Below are positions 7,602 to 15,718 of a stretch of DNA of 64,000 nucleotides, in pieces. This stretch comes from an uncultured bacterium. Lineage in GTDB: Bacteria; Bacillota; Clostridia; Lachnospirales; Lachnospiraceae. The stretch's first letter is position 1, and each line of letters starts with the position of its first letter. The notes beneath the pieces are model-generated. The model did not search any database, had not been told where the DNA came from, and saw only the letters and a list, made by a program, of their open reading frames with translations. A program made the translations under genes and the position numbers. Where the stretch lies: contig CAOKFN010000009.1 of the NCBI GenBank assembly GCA_948467735.1, forward strand, positions 1 to 64,000, written 5' to 3'.

Positions 7602-8507
7602 ATGAGCGAAGCATTCCATATTATCAGCGACGGTTCCTGTGATCTGCCTGTGGAACTGGTAAAAGAGAAGAATATCACGGTGGTTCCGTTTTATGTTTCC
7701 TTTGACGACGCCCATTATCTGAAGGAGAACGTGGACATTGGAATCAGGGAGTTTTATCGGCAGATGGTGGAGAAAAAGGGAGTGTACCCCAAGTCCTCCA
7801 TGCCCTCCGCCCAAGACTATGTGGAGGTATTCCAGCCGTATGCGAAGGAAGGGATTCCCGTTATCTGTATCTGCATCACCACCAAATTCAGCGGTTCCAT
7901 GCAGTCCGCGGTGAGCGCAAGGGATATTGTATTGGAGAGCTGGCCCGACGCGAAGATTCAGGTGATTGATTCCACGGTGGATACGGTGCTGCAGGGGCAG
8001 TTTGTGCTGGAGGCGGCGGCCATGCGGGACAGAGGCATGGGATATGAGGAAACGGCGGCAAGGCTGGAGGAAATCAAAGGCACGGGCAGGATTTTCTTTA
8101 CGGTGGGAAATATGGAATATCTGCAGCACGGCGGGCGCATCGGGAAGGTGGCGGCCGTGGCGGGCAGCGTGCTGGGAATCAGGCCCATTATCACCTTGAA
8201 GCAGGGAGAAATTTTCCCCTCGGGCATCGGCAGGGGCAGAAAGCACACCACGGAGAAGGCCTTGGGGCTTCTGCTGGACTATCTGGCCGAAGGGGGGAAG
8301 AAGGCGGAGGATTACAGCATTGTGGTGGGATTTGGGTATGATGAAGAGGAAGGCGCGGCGTTTCGGGATCATGCCTTGGAAGTCCTGCGGGGGAAGGGTT
8401 ATGGGGTGAAGGAAATTCCGCTCTTCCAAATCGGCGCCACCATCGGGGTGCATACGGGGCCGTATCCGCTGGGCTTCGGGGTGATTGAGAGAGGAATTCA
8501 TGGATAA
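7602..8507 (+). CDS. DegV family fatty-acid-binding protein
   Basis: A 301-residue cytosolic protein of the DegV fold, which binds a fatty acid and in several Firmicutes serves fatty-acid kinase systems. It begins FHIISDGSCDLP, the usual DegV start, with VVPFYVSF, SSMPSAQDYV, TTKFSGSMQSA, VIDSTVDTVLQG and the later GGRIGKVAAVAGSVLGIRPI, all standard family landmarks in order. The start at 7602 is preferred because AAAGG lies 10 nt upstream, while an ATG at 7593 lies only 1 nt after it. Length is near the family's usual ~280-300. Confidence 0.9.
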   Translation: MSEAFHIISDGSCDLPVELVKEKNITVVPFYVSFDDAHYLKENVDIGIREFYRQMVEKKGVYPKSSMPSAQDYVEVFQPYAKEGIPVICICITTKFSGSMQSAVSARDIVLESWPDAKIQVIDSTVDTVLQGQFVLEAAAMRDRGMGYEETAARLEEIKGTGRIFFTVGNMEYLQHGGRIGKVAAVAGSVLGIRPIITLKQGEIFPSGIGRGRKHTTEKALGLLLDYLAEGGKKAEDYSIVVGFGYDEEEGAAFRDHALEVLRGKGYGVKEIPLFQIGATIGVHTGPYPLGFGVIERGIHG

Positions 8508-8660
8508 GGAGAGATGGAAAGGGAATTCGCGGATAAGGAGAGATTGGAAAGGAATCCACGGATAAGGAGAGATTGGAAAGGAATTCACGGATAAGGAGAG
8601 GTGGAAAGGAAATTTACGAATAAGGAGAGTTTGATAGGGAATCCACGGATCAGAGAGATT
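8502..8660 (+). repeat. 29-bp minisatellite after the degV-family gene
   Basis: About six copies of a unit like GGATAAGGAGAGATTGGAAA + GGAATTCAC, starting at 8502, 8531, 8560, 8589 and onwards. The first copy overlaps the stop codon of the DegV gene. The period is 29 bp, so it is not a coding-frame repeat. Confidence 0.85.
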
Positions 8661-8676
8661 GAGAGGGGATTCCCTA

Positions 8677-9201
8677 TCAACATTCTTTTTGATAAACCAG
8701 CATCCCTTTTCCGTAAGGGTCGTCCTCGGCGCCGAATTCTTCTCTTACAAAGCGGTATCCGTTCTTTTCGAGCACTTTGACGGACGCCTCGTTGCCGCGC
8801 ATGACGCGGCCATACAAAATCCTTGCGTCAAAGGTTTTGGCGATGTAATCCGTCATTGCCGCCGTAAGCTCGGATGCGTATCCATGGCCGCTGTGTTTTT
8901 TGCAGATACTGTATCCGATTTCCATTTCATGGGGCCTTCCGGATACTTCATTGACTCCTGTGTCGCCGATTAATTCCCCTGTTTCTCTTAATACGACGGC
9001 AAGTACATATGGCAGCCGCTTTTTATCCACGCAGCCGCTGTAGAATTTCACGGCGCTTTCCGCTTCCGCAGGGTCTGCATAGCTTTCACCCGGAATCCAT
9101 TGTTTCATTTCTTTTTCCAGATGGTTTTCATAGAGTCGCCGCGCGTCTTCCGGCTGAAATTTCCTTGCGATAAGATGATTTGTAGTAAATATGGGGGTCA
9201 T
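8677..9201 (-). CDS. GNAT family N-acetyltransferase (RimJ/RimL-like)
   Basis: A 174-residue acetyltransferase. It begins MTPIFTTNHLIARKF, the typical RimJ/RimL-type opening of an N-terminal LxxR strand. The acetyl-CoA loop region is EIGYSICKKHSGHGYASELTAAM (in two parts: EIGYSICKKH and GHGYASE), and the C-terminal NEASVKVLEKNGYRFV is the usual GNAT motif B. It would acetylate an amine on a protein or small molecule; the substrate is unknown. It is a single minus-strand gene convergent with the DegV gene across a minisatellite. Confidence 0.85.
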   Translation of the reverse strand: MTPIFTTNHLIARKFQPEDARRLYENHLEKEMKQWIPGESYADPAEAESAVKFYSGCVDKKRLPYVLAVVLRETGELIGDTGVNEVSGRPHEMEIGYSICKKHSGHGYASELTAAMTDYIAKTFDARILYGRVMRGNEASVKVLEKNGYRFVREEFGAEDDPYGKGMLVYQKEC

Positions 9202-9392
9202 ATGATTTTCCTTTCATGGGACAGGCCTGCAATTTCTTTGGTTCTTACGGCGGAATTTGGCTTGGCAGGGAGACGTCCTACAGTCGCGGGGCATAAAATG
9301 GTTCGCCGCATTTGCTTATATTGAGGATAGGCAGGCAGGGCGGACCATGAAGGATATTGTCAATGCCATAGGAGCTTTTGGGGCCGATTGCC

Positions 9393-10193
9393 TTAGGCGA
9401 GGCTGGAAAGCAGTTCTTTGATATTGGCAAAGCGGTAGTCAGCCGGATAGGGGGTGTCCGCCATGTCTTCGGGCGACGCTTCCCCCGTAAAGACCACGCA
9501 GGTGTCCACGCCGCCGTTGATGCCGCAGGCAATATCGGTGTAGAGCCTGTCCCCCACCACAAGGGTTTCCTCTTTGGAAAAGCCGGACAGGGAAAGGCAC
9601 AGCTCCACCACCGAGGGGCTGGGCTTGCCCAGATATTCGGGACGTCTTCCCACGGAGTCCGCGATCATATTGCAGATGGCGCCGCAGTCGGGGACAAACC
9701 CGAAGTCCACAGGACAGCAGAGGTCAGGGTTGGTGGCGTAGAAGGGAATATTCGGGTCGGAGAGCACTTTGCAGGCCTGTACCAGCTTCTGGTAAGTCAG
9801 TTCGCTGTCATAGGCCGTCACCGCGCAGGCAATTCCGTCTTCCGCCGTTTCGGTAATGTGCAGGCCGTTTCTGCGGAGTTCCTTAATGAAAGAAGAGGTG
9901 CCCAGCACATAGATTCTGCCGTCGGCATAGCGTTCTTTCAGGAATCGGAGGGTCATATAGCCGGAGGTGATAAATTGGTCTTCGGAAGTCTCCAGATGAA
10001 ATGCCCTGCGGAATTTCTCCACATAATCCCGGCCGCTTCGGGTGGAATTGTTGGTGATAAAATACGCCTTCCCGCCGATTGCGGCAATGTGGTCAAGCAG
10101 TGCGGCGCTGCCGTCGAAGAGAGTATCGCCCACGGCGATGGTGCCGTCTATATCAAATAAAAACAGTTTTTTTTGTTGAAGCGGTGCTGCCAT
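9393..10193 (-). CDS. HAD-IIA family phosphatase (NagD-like)
   Basis: A 266-residue HAD-superfamily hydrolase with a type IIA cap. Motif I FLFDIDGTI (nucleophile Asp and acid/base Asp), motif II FITNNSTRS, and motifs III/IV LGKPSPSVVELC with VVGDRLYTDIACG are all present in order. These enzymes dephosphorylate nucleotides, sugar phosphates or p-nitrophenyl phosphate; the physiological substrate is not predictable. The start at 10193 follows AGGAGG closely, and an in-frame start at 10226 has no such site. A good promoter lies at 10228-10257. Confidence 0.9.
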   Translation of the reverse strand: MAAPLQQKKLFLFDIDGTIAVGDTLFDGSAALLDHIAAIGGKAYFITNNSTRSGRDYVEKFRRAFHLETSEDQFITSGYMTLRFLKERYADGRIYVLGTSSFIKELRRNGLHITETAEDGIACAVTAYDSELTYQKLVQACKVLSDPNIPFYATNPDLCCPVDFGFVPDCGAICNMIADSVGRRPEYLGKPSPSVVELCLSLSGFSKEETLVVGDRLYTDIACGINGGVDTCVVFTGEASPEDMADTPYPADYRFANIKELLSSLA

Positions 10194-10227
10194 AATGCCT
10201 CCTAGGTTCCTAATAATGTCAGGCAAT

Positions 10228-10257
10228 AGTATAAACCATGGGGCGGCGTAAAGTCAA
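10228..10257 (-). promoter_or_regulatory. Promoter for the HAD-IIA gene
   Basis: On the minus strand, -35 TTGACT (10252-10257) and -10 TATACT (10228-10233) with an 18-bp spacer, about 35 bp before the start codon at 10193. Confidence 0.7.
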
Positions 10258-10347
10258 GAGCCGCCGCAGGTCAATCCGCCAGTGTAAAACGGGGGCGGAA
10301 GCGAAACTAAAACGACATATTGATTTGCGGCGGGGCATGTTATGCTG

Positions 10348-10403
10348 CATAACGCCAGAATTTATCGTACTGCACTGGTTAAACGTATATGGCTGGCGTT
10401 ATG
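10348..10403. promoter_or_regulatory. Long-loop inverted repeat upstream of the cysteine-rich gene
   Basis: Perfect 11-bp arms CATAACGCCAG (10348-10358) and CTGGCGTTATG (10393-10403) surround 34 bp. It lies between divergent genes, about 80 bp before the cysteine-rich protein. It could be an operator pair or an RNA hairpin. Confidence 0.5.
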
Positions 10404-10483
10404 TAGTCGGGCTGCTCGGAAATTTTAACTGTTAAGCAGTATATATAATGATTGCTGCAAAAATAAATCAAAGCAGGATACTT

Positions 10484-10816
10484 ATGAAATACACATTGAA
10501 AAAAATGAAGAAAAGATTTACGGCAATGATAGTATGCGTCATAATCGGGGGGATGAGCTGCCTGTTGGCGGGCAGCCATCATAAGGAGTGCGGGCATCCC
10601 TGCATGCGCTCTGTGTCTGACGAGCGGGAGATGACAGTATCAGAGACATGCGGCTGCTGCGCGTGCGCCTCCTGCGAGGCGCAGAATACATATTTAGTCC
10701 ACGAGATGTACAATGAATGTCCTGATTGCGGATATCGGGTAAAAATCAGTACTGCGGCGGAGCAAATTTCCCACGTATGTCTTTGTACAATTTGTGAATG
10801 CTGCTGTGATTGGTAA
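10484..10816 (+). CDS. Small cysteine-rich membrane-anchored or exported protein
   Basis: A 110-residue protein I do not recognise. A basic start (MKYTLKKMKKRF) leads to one hydrophobic segment AMIVCVIIGGMSCLLAG, either a membrane anchor or a signal peptide with a weak lipobox-like GMSC. The remainder holds many cysteines: CGHPC, CGCCACASC, CPDCG, CLCTICECCC. The last resemble CxxC metal-knuckle pairs, so metal binding outside the membrane is possible. The start at 10484 is preferred to the ATG at 10448, which overlaps a TATAAT likely to be the -10 box. It is transcribed divergently from the HAD-IIA gene. Confidence 0.55.
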   Translation: MKYTLKKMKKRFTAMIVCVIIGGMSCLLAGSHHKECGHPCMRSVSDEREMTVSETCGCCACASCEAQNTYLVHEMYNECPDCGYRVKISTAAEQISHVCLCTICECCCDW

Positions 10817-10915
10817 GGAAAGGCCGGGGAAGGCCGTTTTCTAAGCGTTGAGCGGATGGATATGATTTTAAGCGTGAATGGGGCGGATATAACGGAGTAT
10901 GGCGGCTGTTCACAA

Positions 10916-10944
10916 TTAACTATACATTTCTTTTGGGTTATGAT
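10916..10944 (+). promoter_or_regulatory. Promoter for the SMI1/KNR4-like gene
   Basis: -35 TTAACT (10916-10921), 17-bp spacer, -10 TATGAT (10939-10944). It is located about 85 bp upstream of the start at 11030. Confidence 0.5.
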
Positions 10945-11029
10945 ATTATGGAAACTGCAAAACATGAGTGCGGCAGTATGATATTTTTGAAGCTTTGGTT
11001 TAGGGGATGAATGGAGGAGGGGTGAAGCG

Positions 11030-11677
11030 ATGGGCAGATATGACGAGATTTTAGAGCTTTTTCAGGTGGAGAAGGCTGAAGGATATTCGCCGGAAGAGGT
11101 GGAAAAGGCCGTGGAAAGGGTGGGGCGGATACCGGCGGAATTAAAGGATTTTTTCTTAACATACGGAAAGACCCCGGAGCTTAGCGGCCTTCAGGACGAC
11201 CTGCTTCTGCCGGATCGTTATAAGCCGTTTTGGGATTGGGAATATATTGTGTTTTTTGTTGAGAATCAGGGAGTATGTCAGGCGGGGGTGAAGAAGTCGG
11301 ATGCGGGCCTTCCGGACCCGCCTGTGTATGTATCCTTTGACGGCGGCGAATGGAAGAAGAGCGCTCCCAGCGTTTCGGAATTTTTGACTGCCATGTACGG
11401 TTATCAGGCGAGTCTGTGTCTGCCTTTTGGCCCGGAGGAGCTTTATTGGATTACGCCCGAAGAAAAAGAGGGAATCGAGCGGACTTTTGCCAAGCGGCCC
11501 CAGCGTTTTGGACATTGGCTTGGGGAATGGGATATCACGCTTTTCGGTGATAATAATGAGGGCAGGATTGCCCTTGTGGAAAACGACGAGGTGATTCAGC
11601 TGCAGTATAGTGCGAATACGGAGAGGGAGTTTCGGCGGATGAGGGGGTATTTGGAATCCGTGGGAGAACCTATATAG
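11030..11677 (+). CDS. SMI1/KNR4-like (SUKH superfamily) protein
   Basis: A 215-residue soluble protein. The pattern RIPAELKDFFLTYGKTPEL, followed by PDRYKPFWDWEYIVFFVENQGVCQ and VYVSFDGGEW, is the SUKH/SMI1-KNR4 fold signature. Bacterial members are often immunity proteins for polymorphic nuclease or deaminase toxins, but solitary copies without a toxin also occur, and no toxin gene is next to it here. The start follows GGAGGGG at a normal distance. The next gene (exonuclease III) starts 51 bp later on the same strand and may be co-transcribed. Confidence 0.75.
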   Translation: MGRYDEILELFQVEKAEGYSPEEVEKAVERVGRIPAELKDFFLTYGKTPELSGLQDDLLLPDRYKPFWDWEYIVFFVENQGVCQAGVKKSDAGLPDPPVYVSFDGGEWKKSAPSVSEFLTAMYGYQASLCLPFGPEELYWITPEEKEGIERTFAKRPQRFGHWLGEWDITLFGDNNEGRIALVENDEVIQLQYSANTEREFRRMRGYLESVGEPI

Positions 11678-11728
11678 GAAGGCAGTTTTTATTTGGGGTT
11701 CCGCGAAGCGGAATCAGGGAGGGTTAGT

Positions 11729-12502
11729 ATGAGCATAAAAATGATTTCATGGAACGTAAACGGCCTGCGCGCCTGTATGCAGAAAGGGTTCATGGATTTT
11801 TTCCGTCAGGCGGACGCGGATGTTTTCTGTTTACAGGAGACGAAGCTTTCGGAGGGTCAGCTTGCGCTGGAGCTTCCCGATTATCACCAGTATTTTAATT
11901 ACGCGGAGAAGAAGGGATATTCGGGCACGGCGCTTTTTTCCAAGGAGGAACCCATAAAAGTGACATACGGCATCGGGGTGGAGGAGCATGACCATGAGGG
12001 CCGCGTGATTACGGCGGAGTTTCAGGAGTATTATGTGGTGACGGTGTATGTGCCCAATTCCCAGAGGGAGCTGACAAGGCTTGCGTACCGCAGGGAGTGG
12101 GAGGCGGCTTTCCTGAAATATATCAAGGGCTTGGAAGAGACAAAGCCTGTGATTTACTGCGGCGATTTGAATGTGGCCCATGAGGAAATTGATTTGAAAA
12201 ATCCCAAAACCAATCACAATAACGCGGGATTTACGGACGATGAGCGGAAATGTTTCAGCAAGGTGCTGGAGAGCGGGTTCATTGATACCTTCCGTTATTT
12301 TTATCCGGAGACCAGAGACGCGTATTCATGGTGGTCTTATATGTTTCAGGCAAGGGCGAAGAACGCGGGATGGCGGATTGACTATTTTGTGGTGTCGGAA
12401 AGCTTAAAGGAAAGACTTGCGGATGCCAAAATTCATTCGGAGGTGCTTGGTTCCGACCATTGCCCGGTGGAGCTGGAGCTGAAGGAGAAGGAGGCCGGAT
12501 GA
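11729..12502 (+). CDS. xth: Exodeoxyribonuclease III (AP endonuclease)
   Basis: A 257-residue enzyme of the EEP superfamily that cuts DNA at abasic sites and removes 3' blocking groups in base-excision repair. Motifs in order: ISWNVNGLRA, LQETKL (metal-binding Glu), VTVYVPNS, GDLNVAHEEIDL, GFTDDER, WWSYMFQARAKNAGWRIDYF and the terminal GSDHCPVEL with the catalytic Asp-His. The length fits bacterial ExoIII/ExoA. The start is placed at 11729 after GGGAGG; an earlier in-frame codon at 11693 gives an unlikely extension. Confidence 0.95.
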   Translation: MSIKMISWNVNGLRACMQKGFMDFFRQADADVFCLQETKLSEGQLALELPDYHQYFNYAEKKGYSGTALFSKEEPIKVTYGIGVEEHDHEGRVITAEFQEYYVVTVYVPNSQRELTRLAYRREWEAAFLKYIKGLEETKPVIYCGDLNVAHEEIDLKNPKTNHNNAGFTDDERKCFSKVLESGFIDTFRYFYPETRDAYSWWSYMFQARAKNAGWRIDYFVVSESLKERLADAKIHSEVLGSDHCPVELELKEKEAG

Positions 12503-12600
12503 AGTGTAAGAAGGCCGGATGAAGGGGAAAGGGGGCGGATGAAGGGGAAAGGGGCCGAATGAAAGGGAAAGAGGCCAAAGGAAGGCTTTTGATTTCCATA
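12503..12600 (+). repeat. ~20-bp minisatellite after the exonuclease III gene
   Basis: Four to five copies of a unit like GGATGAAGGGGAAAGGGGGC. It begins at the stop codon of xth. Purine-rich on the coding strand, like the other arrays of this window. Confidence 0.75.
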
Positions 12601-12682
12601 GGGGGCAATGGCATGGAGTCGAAGCAGGATACAGGCATGCAAAGCAGGATAGACAAAGGGCGTAAACCGCGTGGAGGCACAA

Positions 12683-13747
12683 ATGGTAAATCGGCTGTTG
12701 GGCATTATTTATATTCTGTTGAATAAGGGAACCGTGACGGCGGGGGAGCTGGCGGAGCGATTCGAGGTGTCGGCGCGCACCATTTATCGGGATGTGGAGA
12801 ATCTGAGCATGGCGGGGATTCCGGTTTACGCCCGAAAGGGGAAATGCGGCGGCATCAGCCTGACGGAACAGTTTGTGCTGGACAAGATGATTATTTCTCC
12901 CGAAGAACAGCAGAGGATACTGGCGGCGCTGGCAAGTGTGGGGGAAGCCGGAGCGCAGGAGGAGGGGAAAATTCTCCGCAAGCTGGGAGATTTTTTCAAA
13001 GCGGAGCCGGATAACTGGGTATCCATTGATTTTTCCGATTGGAGCGGCAGGAGGAAGGAGCTGTTTGTGCAGATCAAGGAGGCCATCCTTCACAGGAATG
13101 TGCTGGAATTTGATTATTACGGGCAGTCCGGGGAGATGAGCAGCCGCAGGGCGGAGCCGGTGCAGCTGCTTTTCAAGGATTATACTTGGTATGTGAGGGC
13201 GTTATGCCGGACCAGAAAGGCAATGCGGATGTTCAAGGTGCTGAGGATGAAGCGGGTCAGGGTGCTGGATGAGACTTTTGAGGCTGACGGGAGCCGTATG
13301 GGCAGGCCGGGGACTGACTGGGGGATTCAGGAGAGCGGCGCGGAGGCTTCAAACAACAGCGGGGAGATACAAAAGGCTGACGGGGAGATACAAAAGGCTG
13401 ACGGGGAGATACAAGAGGCTGGCGGGGAGATACAAAAAGCCGACGGGGGAGACGAAAAAGATAGCGGCGGCATGGGGAAAGAATCGGAGAAATACCTGCC
13501 TCAGATTTCTCAAATCCTCCTTCGGATAGACAAAAAAGAGGCATATCGCATTTATGACAGGTTTGAGGAGGAAGAGATTACGGTGCTGCCTTCGGGAGAT
13601 TTTGAAGTTAGAATGACTTGTCTTGTGGATGACTGGATCTATGGATTGATTTTGTCCTTCGGGCCATCTGCGAGGGTGCTGGAGCCTGCGTATGTGCGGG
13701 AGGAGCTTGGCGGAAGGATTCGGCGGATGGCGGAGATGTACTCCTAG
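12683..13747 (+). CDS. WYL-domain transcriptional regulator with an internal heptapeptide repeat
   Basis: A 354-residue regulator. Residues 1-60 form an HTH_11/DeoR-type winged helix (LNKGTVTAGELAERFEVSARTIYRDV). A WYL domain follows (LEFDYYG, ARRAEPVQLLFKDYTWYVRALC), and a C-terminal extension ends EELGGRIRRMAEMYS. WYL proteins sense small molecules or nucleic acids and regulate transcription. An unusual insertion near residue 230 carries four copies of a heptapeptide GEIQKAD (nt ~13366-13452), placed between the WYL core and the C-terminal extension. The start at 12683 follows GGAGG; the GTG at 12671 precedes it. The target may be its own promoter or that of the zinc-ribbon gene downstream, near the palindrome at 13853. 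Confidence 0.85.
   Translation: MVNRLLGIIYILLNKGTVTAGELAERFEVSARTIYRDVENLSMAGIPVYARKGKCGGISLTEQFVLDKMIISPEEQQRILAALASVGEAGAQEEGKILRKLGDFFKAEPDNWVSIDFSDWSGRRKELFVQIKEAILHRNVLEFDYYGQSGEMSSRRAEPVQLLFKDYTWYVRALCRTRKAMRMFKVLRMKRVRVLDETFEADGSRMGRPGTDWGIQESGAEASNNSGEIQKADGEIQKADGEIQEAGGEIQKADGGDEKDSGGMGKESEKYLPQISQILLRIDKKEAYRIYDRFEEEEITVLPSGDFEVRMTCLVDDWIYGLILSFGPSARVLEPAYVREELGGRIRRMAEMYS
13366..13452 (+). repeat. 21-bp in-frame repeat within the WYL regulator gene
   Basis: Four copies of GGGGAGATACAAAAGGCTGAC, encoding GEIQKAD or close variants. The 21-bp period keeps the frame. Confidence 0.85.
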
Positions 13748-13852
13748 GATGTGTCCGGATAATGGTTTTTGCGGAGGTTTGGGGCGGGAGCCTGCAATAA
13801 TATCTTAGGAGGCTGCGGAGAGGCGGAGCAGAAAATTTTTGTTTTCTATTTT

Positions 13853-13876
13853 AATATGACGCGCAGGTGTCATATT
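13853..13876. promoter_or_regulatory. Palindromic operator-like site upstream of the zinc-ribbon gene
   Basis: Perfect arms AATATGAC (13853-13860) and GTCATATT (13869-13876) around 8 bp GCGCAGGT. It lies about 105 bp past the WYL gene stop and 195 bp before the zinc-ribbon start, in a 323-bp gap that holds no other recognisable gene. This is the size of a dimeric regulator site. Confidence 0.55.
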
Positions 13877-14070
13877 TAAGGTGGTATTCTTAAGTAGTCT
13901 TGAAGCGGAGGATTGGGTTTCACGGTACATAGGGAGGGTATTTCGGAGGCATTTCTGCGGATGGAATATGCGTCCCGGGAGCGGCAGGCTGTGCGGCAGG
14001 GTATTTGGCTGGCCCAATTCCATGGAGCGGAAGAGATAAAAACAATAAAATTGTCCAAAAGGAGATTAAG

Positions 14071-14406
14071 ATGGAAAACAAAACAGAAAACAAGACAGGA
14101 AACCAAAATGAAAATCAGATGGAGAATCAGATGGGGGGAAATTTGAAAATCTGCCAGAGCTGCGGAATGCCCATGCAGGAGGAGCAGTATGGGACGAATC
14201 AGGACGGCGGCAGGAACGACAAGTACTGCTGTTATTGTTTTAAGGACGGAGAATTTGCCCAGAACTGCACCATGGAGGAAATGGCGGATTTCTGCGCCGG
14301 GTTTGAGGTTGAGGGAGGCCGCGCCAAGACGAAGGAAGAGGCTAAGGAGATGCTGATGCAATACTTTCCTACGTTGGAAAGGTGGAAGTGTGCAAAAGCT
14401 TTCTAA
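14071..14406 (+). CDS. Putative zinc-ribbon domain protein
   Basis: A 111-residue protein. After a low-complexity Asn/Glu-rich start (MENKTENKTGNQNENQMEN), a zinc ribbon is formed by CQSCGMPM and, 25 residues on, YCCYCFKDGEF. This matches the small PF12674 'putative zinc ribbon' family, whose members are frequently linked to transcription regulators. The end, EEAKEMLMQYFPTLERWK, is typical for that family. Ribosome site AAAAGGAG precedes the ATG at 14071. The role is unknown; a small accessory protein to the WYL regulator is a guess from position. Confidence 0.75.
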   Translation: MENKTENKTGNQNENQMENQMGGNLKICQSCGMPMQEEQYGTNQDGGRNDKYCCYCFKDGEFAQNCTMEEMADFCAGFEVEGGRAKTKEEAKEMLMQYFPTLERWKCAKAF

Positions 14407-14734
14407 GTCGGTAAGATAGTCAGCAGCATCTGCCTATGTCGAATGGAGGCAGGTAAAGCAGACCATCAAAGTATGTTGACTTAGAAAATCTACAGTTTTG
14501 CCTTGCGAAAACCACAGCATCTATGTATCTGGAAGAGCGTGAGGGAAGCGTTCTTCCGGAGGCGGTGATAGGCCGAGTGGTGAAGATTTTCTTTGGTTTT
14601 GCAAGATGGGAACTGTCCCCTATGGTTCTGCGGCGTCGGGGCGTGCTTTGTGTGCCGCCGCCGGAGGGGAGCAGAATTTTTGGTTCGCATTATGTATGTG
14701 GACTAAAAATTCTGCGATTCTGTCAAGGGACAGA
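14400..14734. ncRNA. Nested-hairpin element, candidate structured RNA or palindromic mobile element
   Basis: Several complementary pairs follow each other. TTTCTAAGTC (14400-14409) pairs with GACTTAGAAA (14478-14487) and encloses CTGCCT/AGGCAG. CAGTTTTGCCTTGCGAAAACC-like 14493-14513 pairs with 14595-14615 (GGTTTTGCAAG...AACTG) and encloses a GGAAGAGCG/GCGTTCTTCC hairpin. CTGTCCC (14613-14619) pairs with GGGACAG (14728-14734) and encloses GCAGAATTTTT (14671-14681)/AAAAATTCTGC (14705-14715). Such a chain of stems is far more than expected by chance in 340 bp. It overlaps the last codons of the zinc-ribbon gene. I cannot assign an Rfam family. Confidence 0.5.
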
Positions 14735-14782
14735 CAAGGGGATGGTTTCTTTGGGAATATGAAGTAGGGGAGGAATGTCTGG

Positions 14783-15718
14783 ATGGAGCGATGGAATTCT
14801 GAAAGGAAAAGTATGGGAGAATCCGGCGGCCAAGAGAAAGCCGAAAGCCCGGGAGCTTCCGGCAGGGCAATGGAAGGGAAACTGCGGGATGCAGTGGAGA
14901 AGTGGAAGCTGACAAGGATAAACAGGGTATTTGAAAACTGCAAAAAGGCAGTTTATTTTGCGTTCTCAGAAAAATTCGGGAATGTGGTATTGAAAATAAA
15001 CAGCAATGGGAAGGAATTAAGCGGGGAGCATAGGGCGTTAAAGGAATTTGAGGGAAGTATTTTCTGCAAAGCGTATGATTATGACAGGCCGGCGGGGCTG
15101 CTTTTGGAGGAAAGGATACTGCCGGGAACGGTTCTGCGAAATGTGGCGGAGACGGACCGGCGGCTGGAAATTTTTGCGGAGGCGTTCAGGAAGATTCCCC
15201 GTGGGGAGGCGAAGGGGTTTGGGACTTATTTAGACTGGCTGGACAGGGCGTATGCTTGCTGCCTCCAAGGGGAAGTCCCTCCCGTGATTGGGGAATATAT
15301 GCGCAGGGCGCTGGAAATCGGAAAGGAAGCGTTTGAAAAATATCCGGAGAGGGTGCTGCTGCATGGAGATTTGCATCACGATAATATTCTGCTTGATTCC
15401 GAGGGCGGTTATAAAATAATAGATCCCAAAGGCGTTATCGGCCCGGTGATATTTGACCTGCCCAGATTTGTCCTGAATGAGCTTGGCGAAAGGGGCAGCA
15501 AAGCGGCCGCGGAGCATATCCGGTATGTTGTCCGCAGACTGGCGGAGGATTTGGGGTATGGGAGAAAAGAACTGGAACAGTTATTTTTTATGGAAGCAAT
15601 GCTGGAAGCGGCATGGTGTCTGAAGGACGGAGGAACGCTTGACTGGGAGGACGTCCATACGGCGGCGCTTATAGCCCAAGGAGGACACGGCTGCAGGGAG
15701 GAAGAATTACAAGGATGA
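14783..15718 (+). CDS. Aminoglycoside 6-phosphotransferase/streptomycin-kinase-like protein
   Basis: A 311-residue kinase-fold protein. After a variable Gly/Ser/Glu-rich start, ATP-binding lobe features KFGNVVLKI and GEHRALKEF appear. The catalytic loop is LLHGDLHHDNILL (about 194-206), followed by the metal-binding KIIDPKGVIGPVIFDLPRF. The IDPKG...DLPRF pattern is characteristic of the APH(6)/hydroxyurea-kinase family (PF04655). Such proteins phosphorylate streptomycin or other hydroxylated compounds; a resistance role is not proven for this sequence. Its stop overlaps the start of the radical SAM gene by 4 bp (ATGA), which indicates translational coupling and a joint role. Confidence 0.8.
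   Translation: MERWNSERKSMGESGGQEKAESPGASGRAMEGKLRDAVEKWKLTRINRVFENCKKAVYFAFSEKFGNVVLKINSNGKELSGEHRALKEFEGSIFCKAYDYDRPAGLLLEERILPGTVLRNVAETDRRLEIFAEAFRKIPRGEAKGFGTYLDWLDRAYACCLQGEVPPVIGEYMRRALEIGKEAFEKYPERVLLHGDLHHDNILLDSEGGYKIIDPKGVIGPVIFDLPRFVLNELGERGSKAAAEHIRYVVRRLAEDLGYGRKELEQLFFMEAMLEAAWCLKDGGTLDWEDVHTAALIAQGGHGCREEELQG

Noticed and set aside
7527..8588. 353-residue minus-strand ORF opposite the degV gene
   Set aside because: It is the antisense of a clear DegV gene. Codon composition and lack of a domain mark it as a shadow.
9378..10160. 260-residue plus-strand ORF opposite the HAD-IIA gene
   Set aside because: The minus strand carries all HAD motifs; the plus frame is a shadow.
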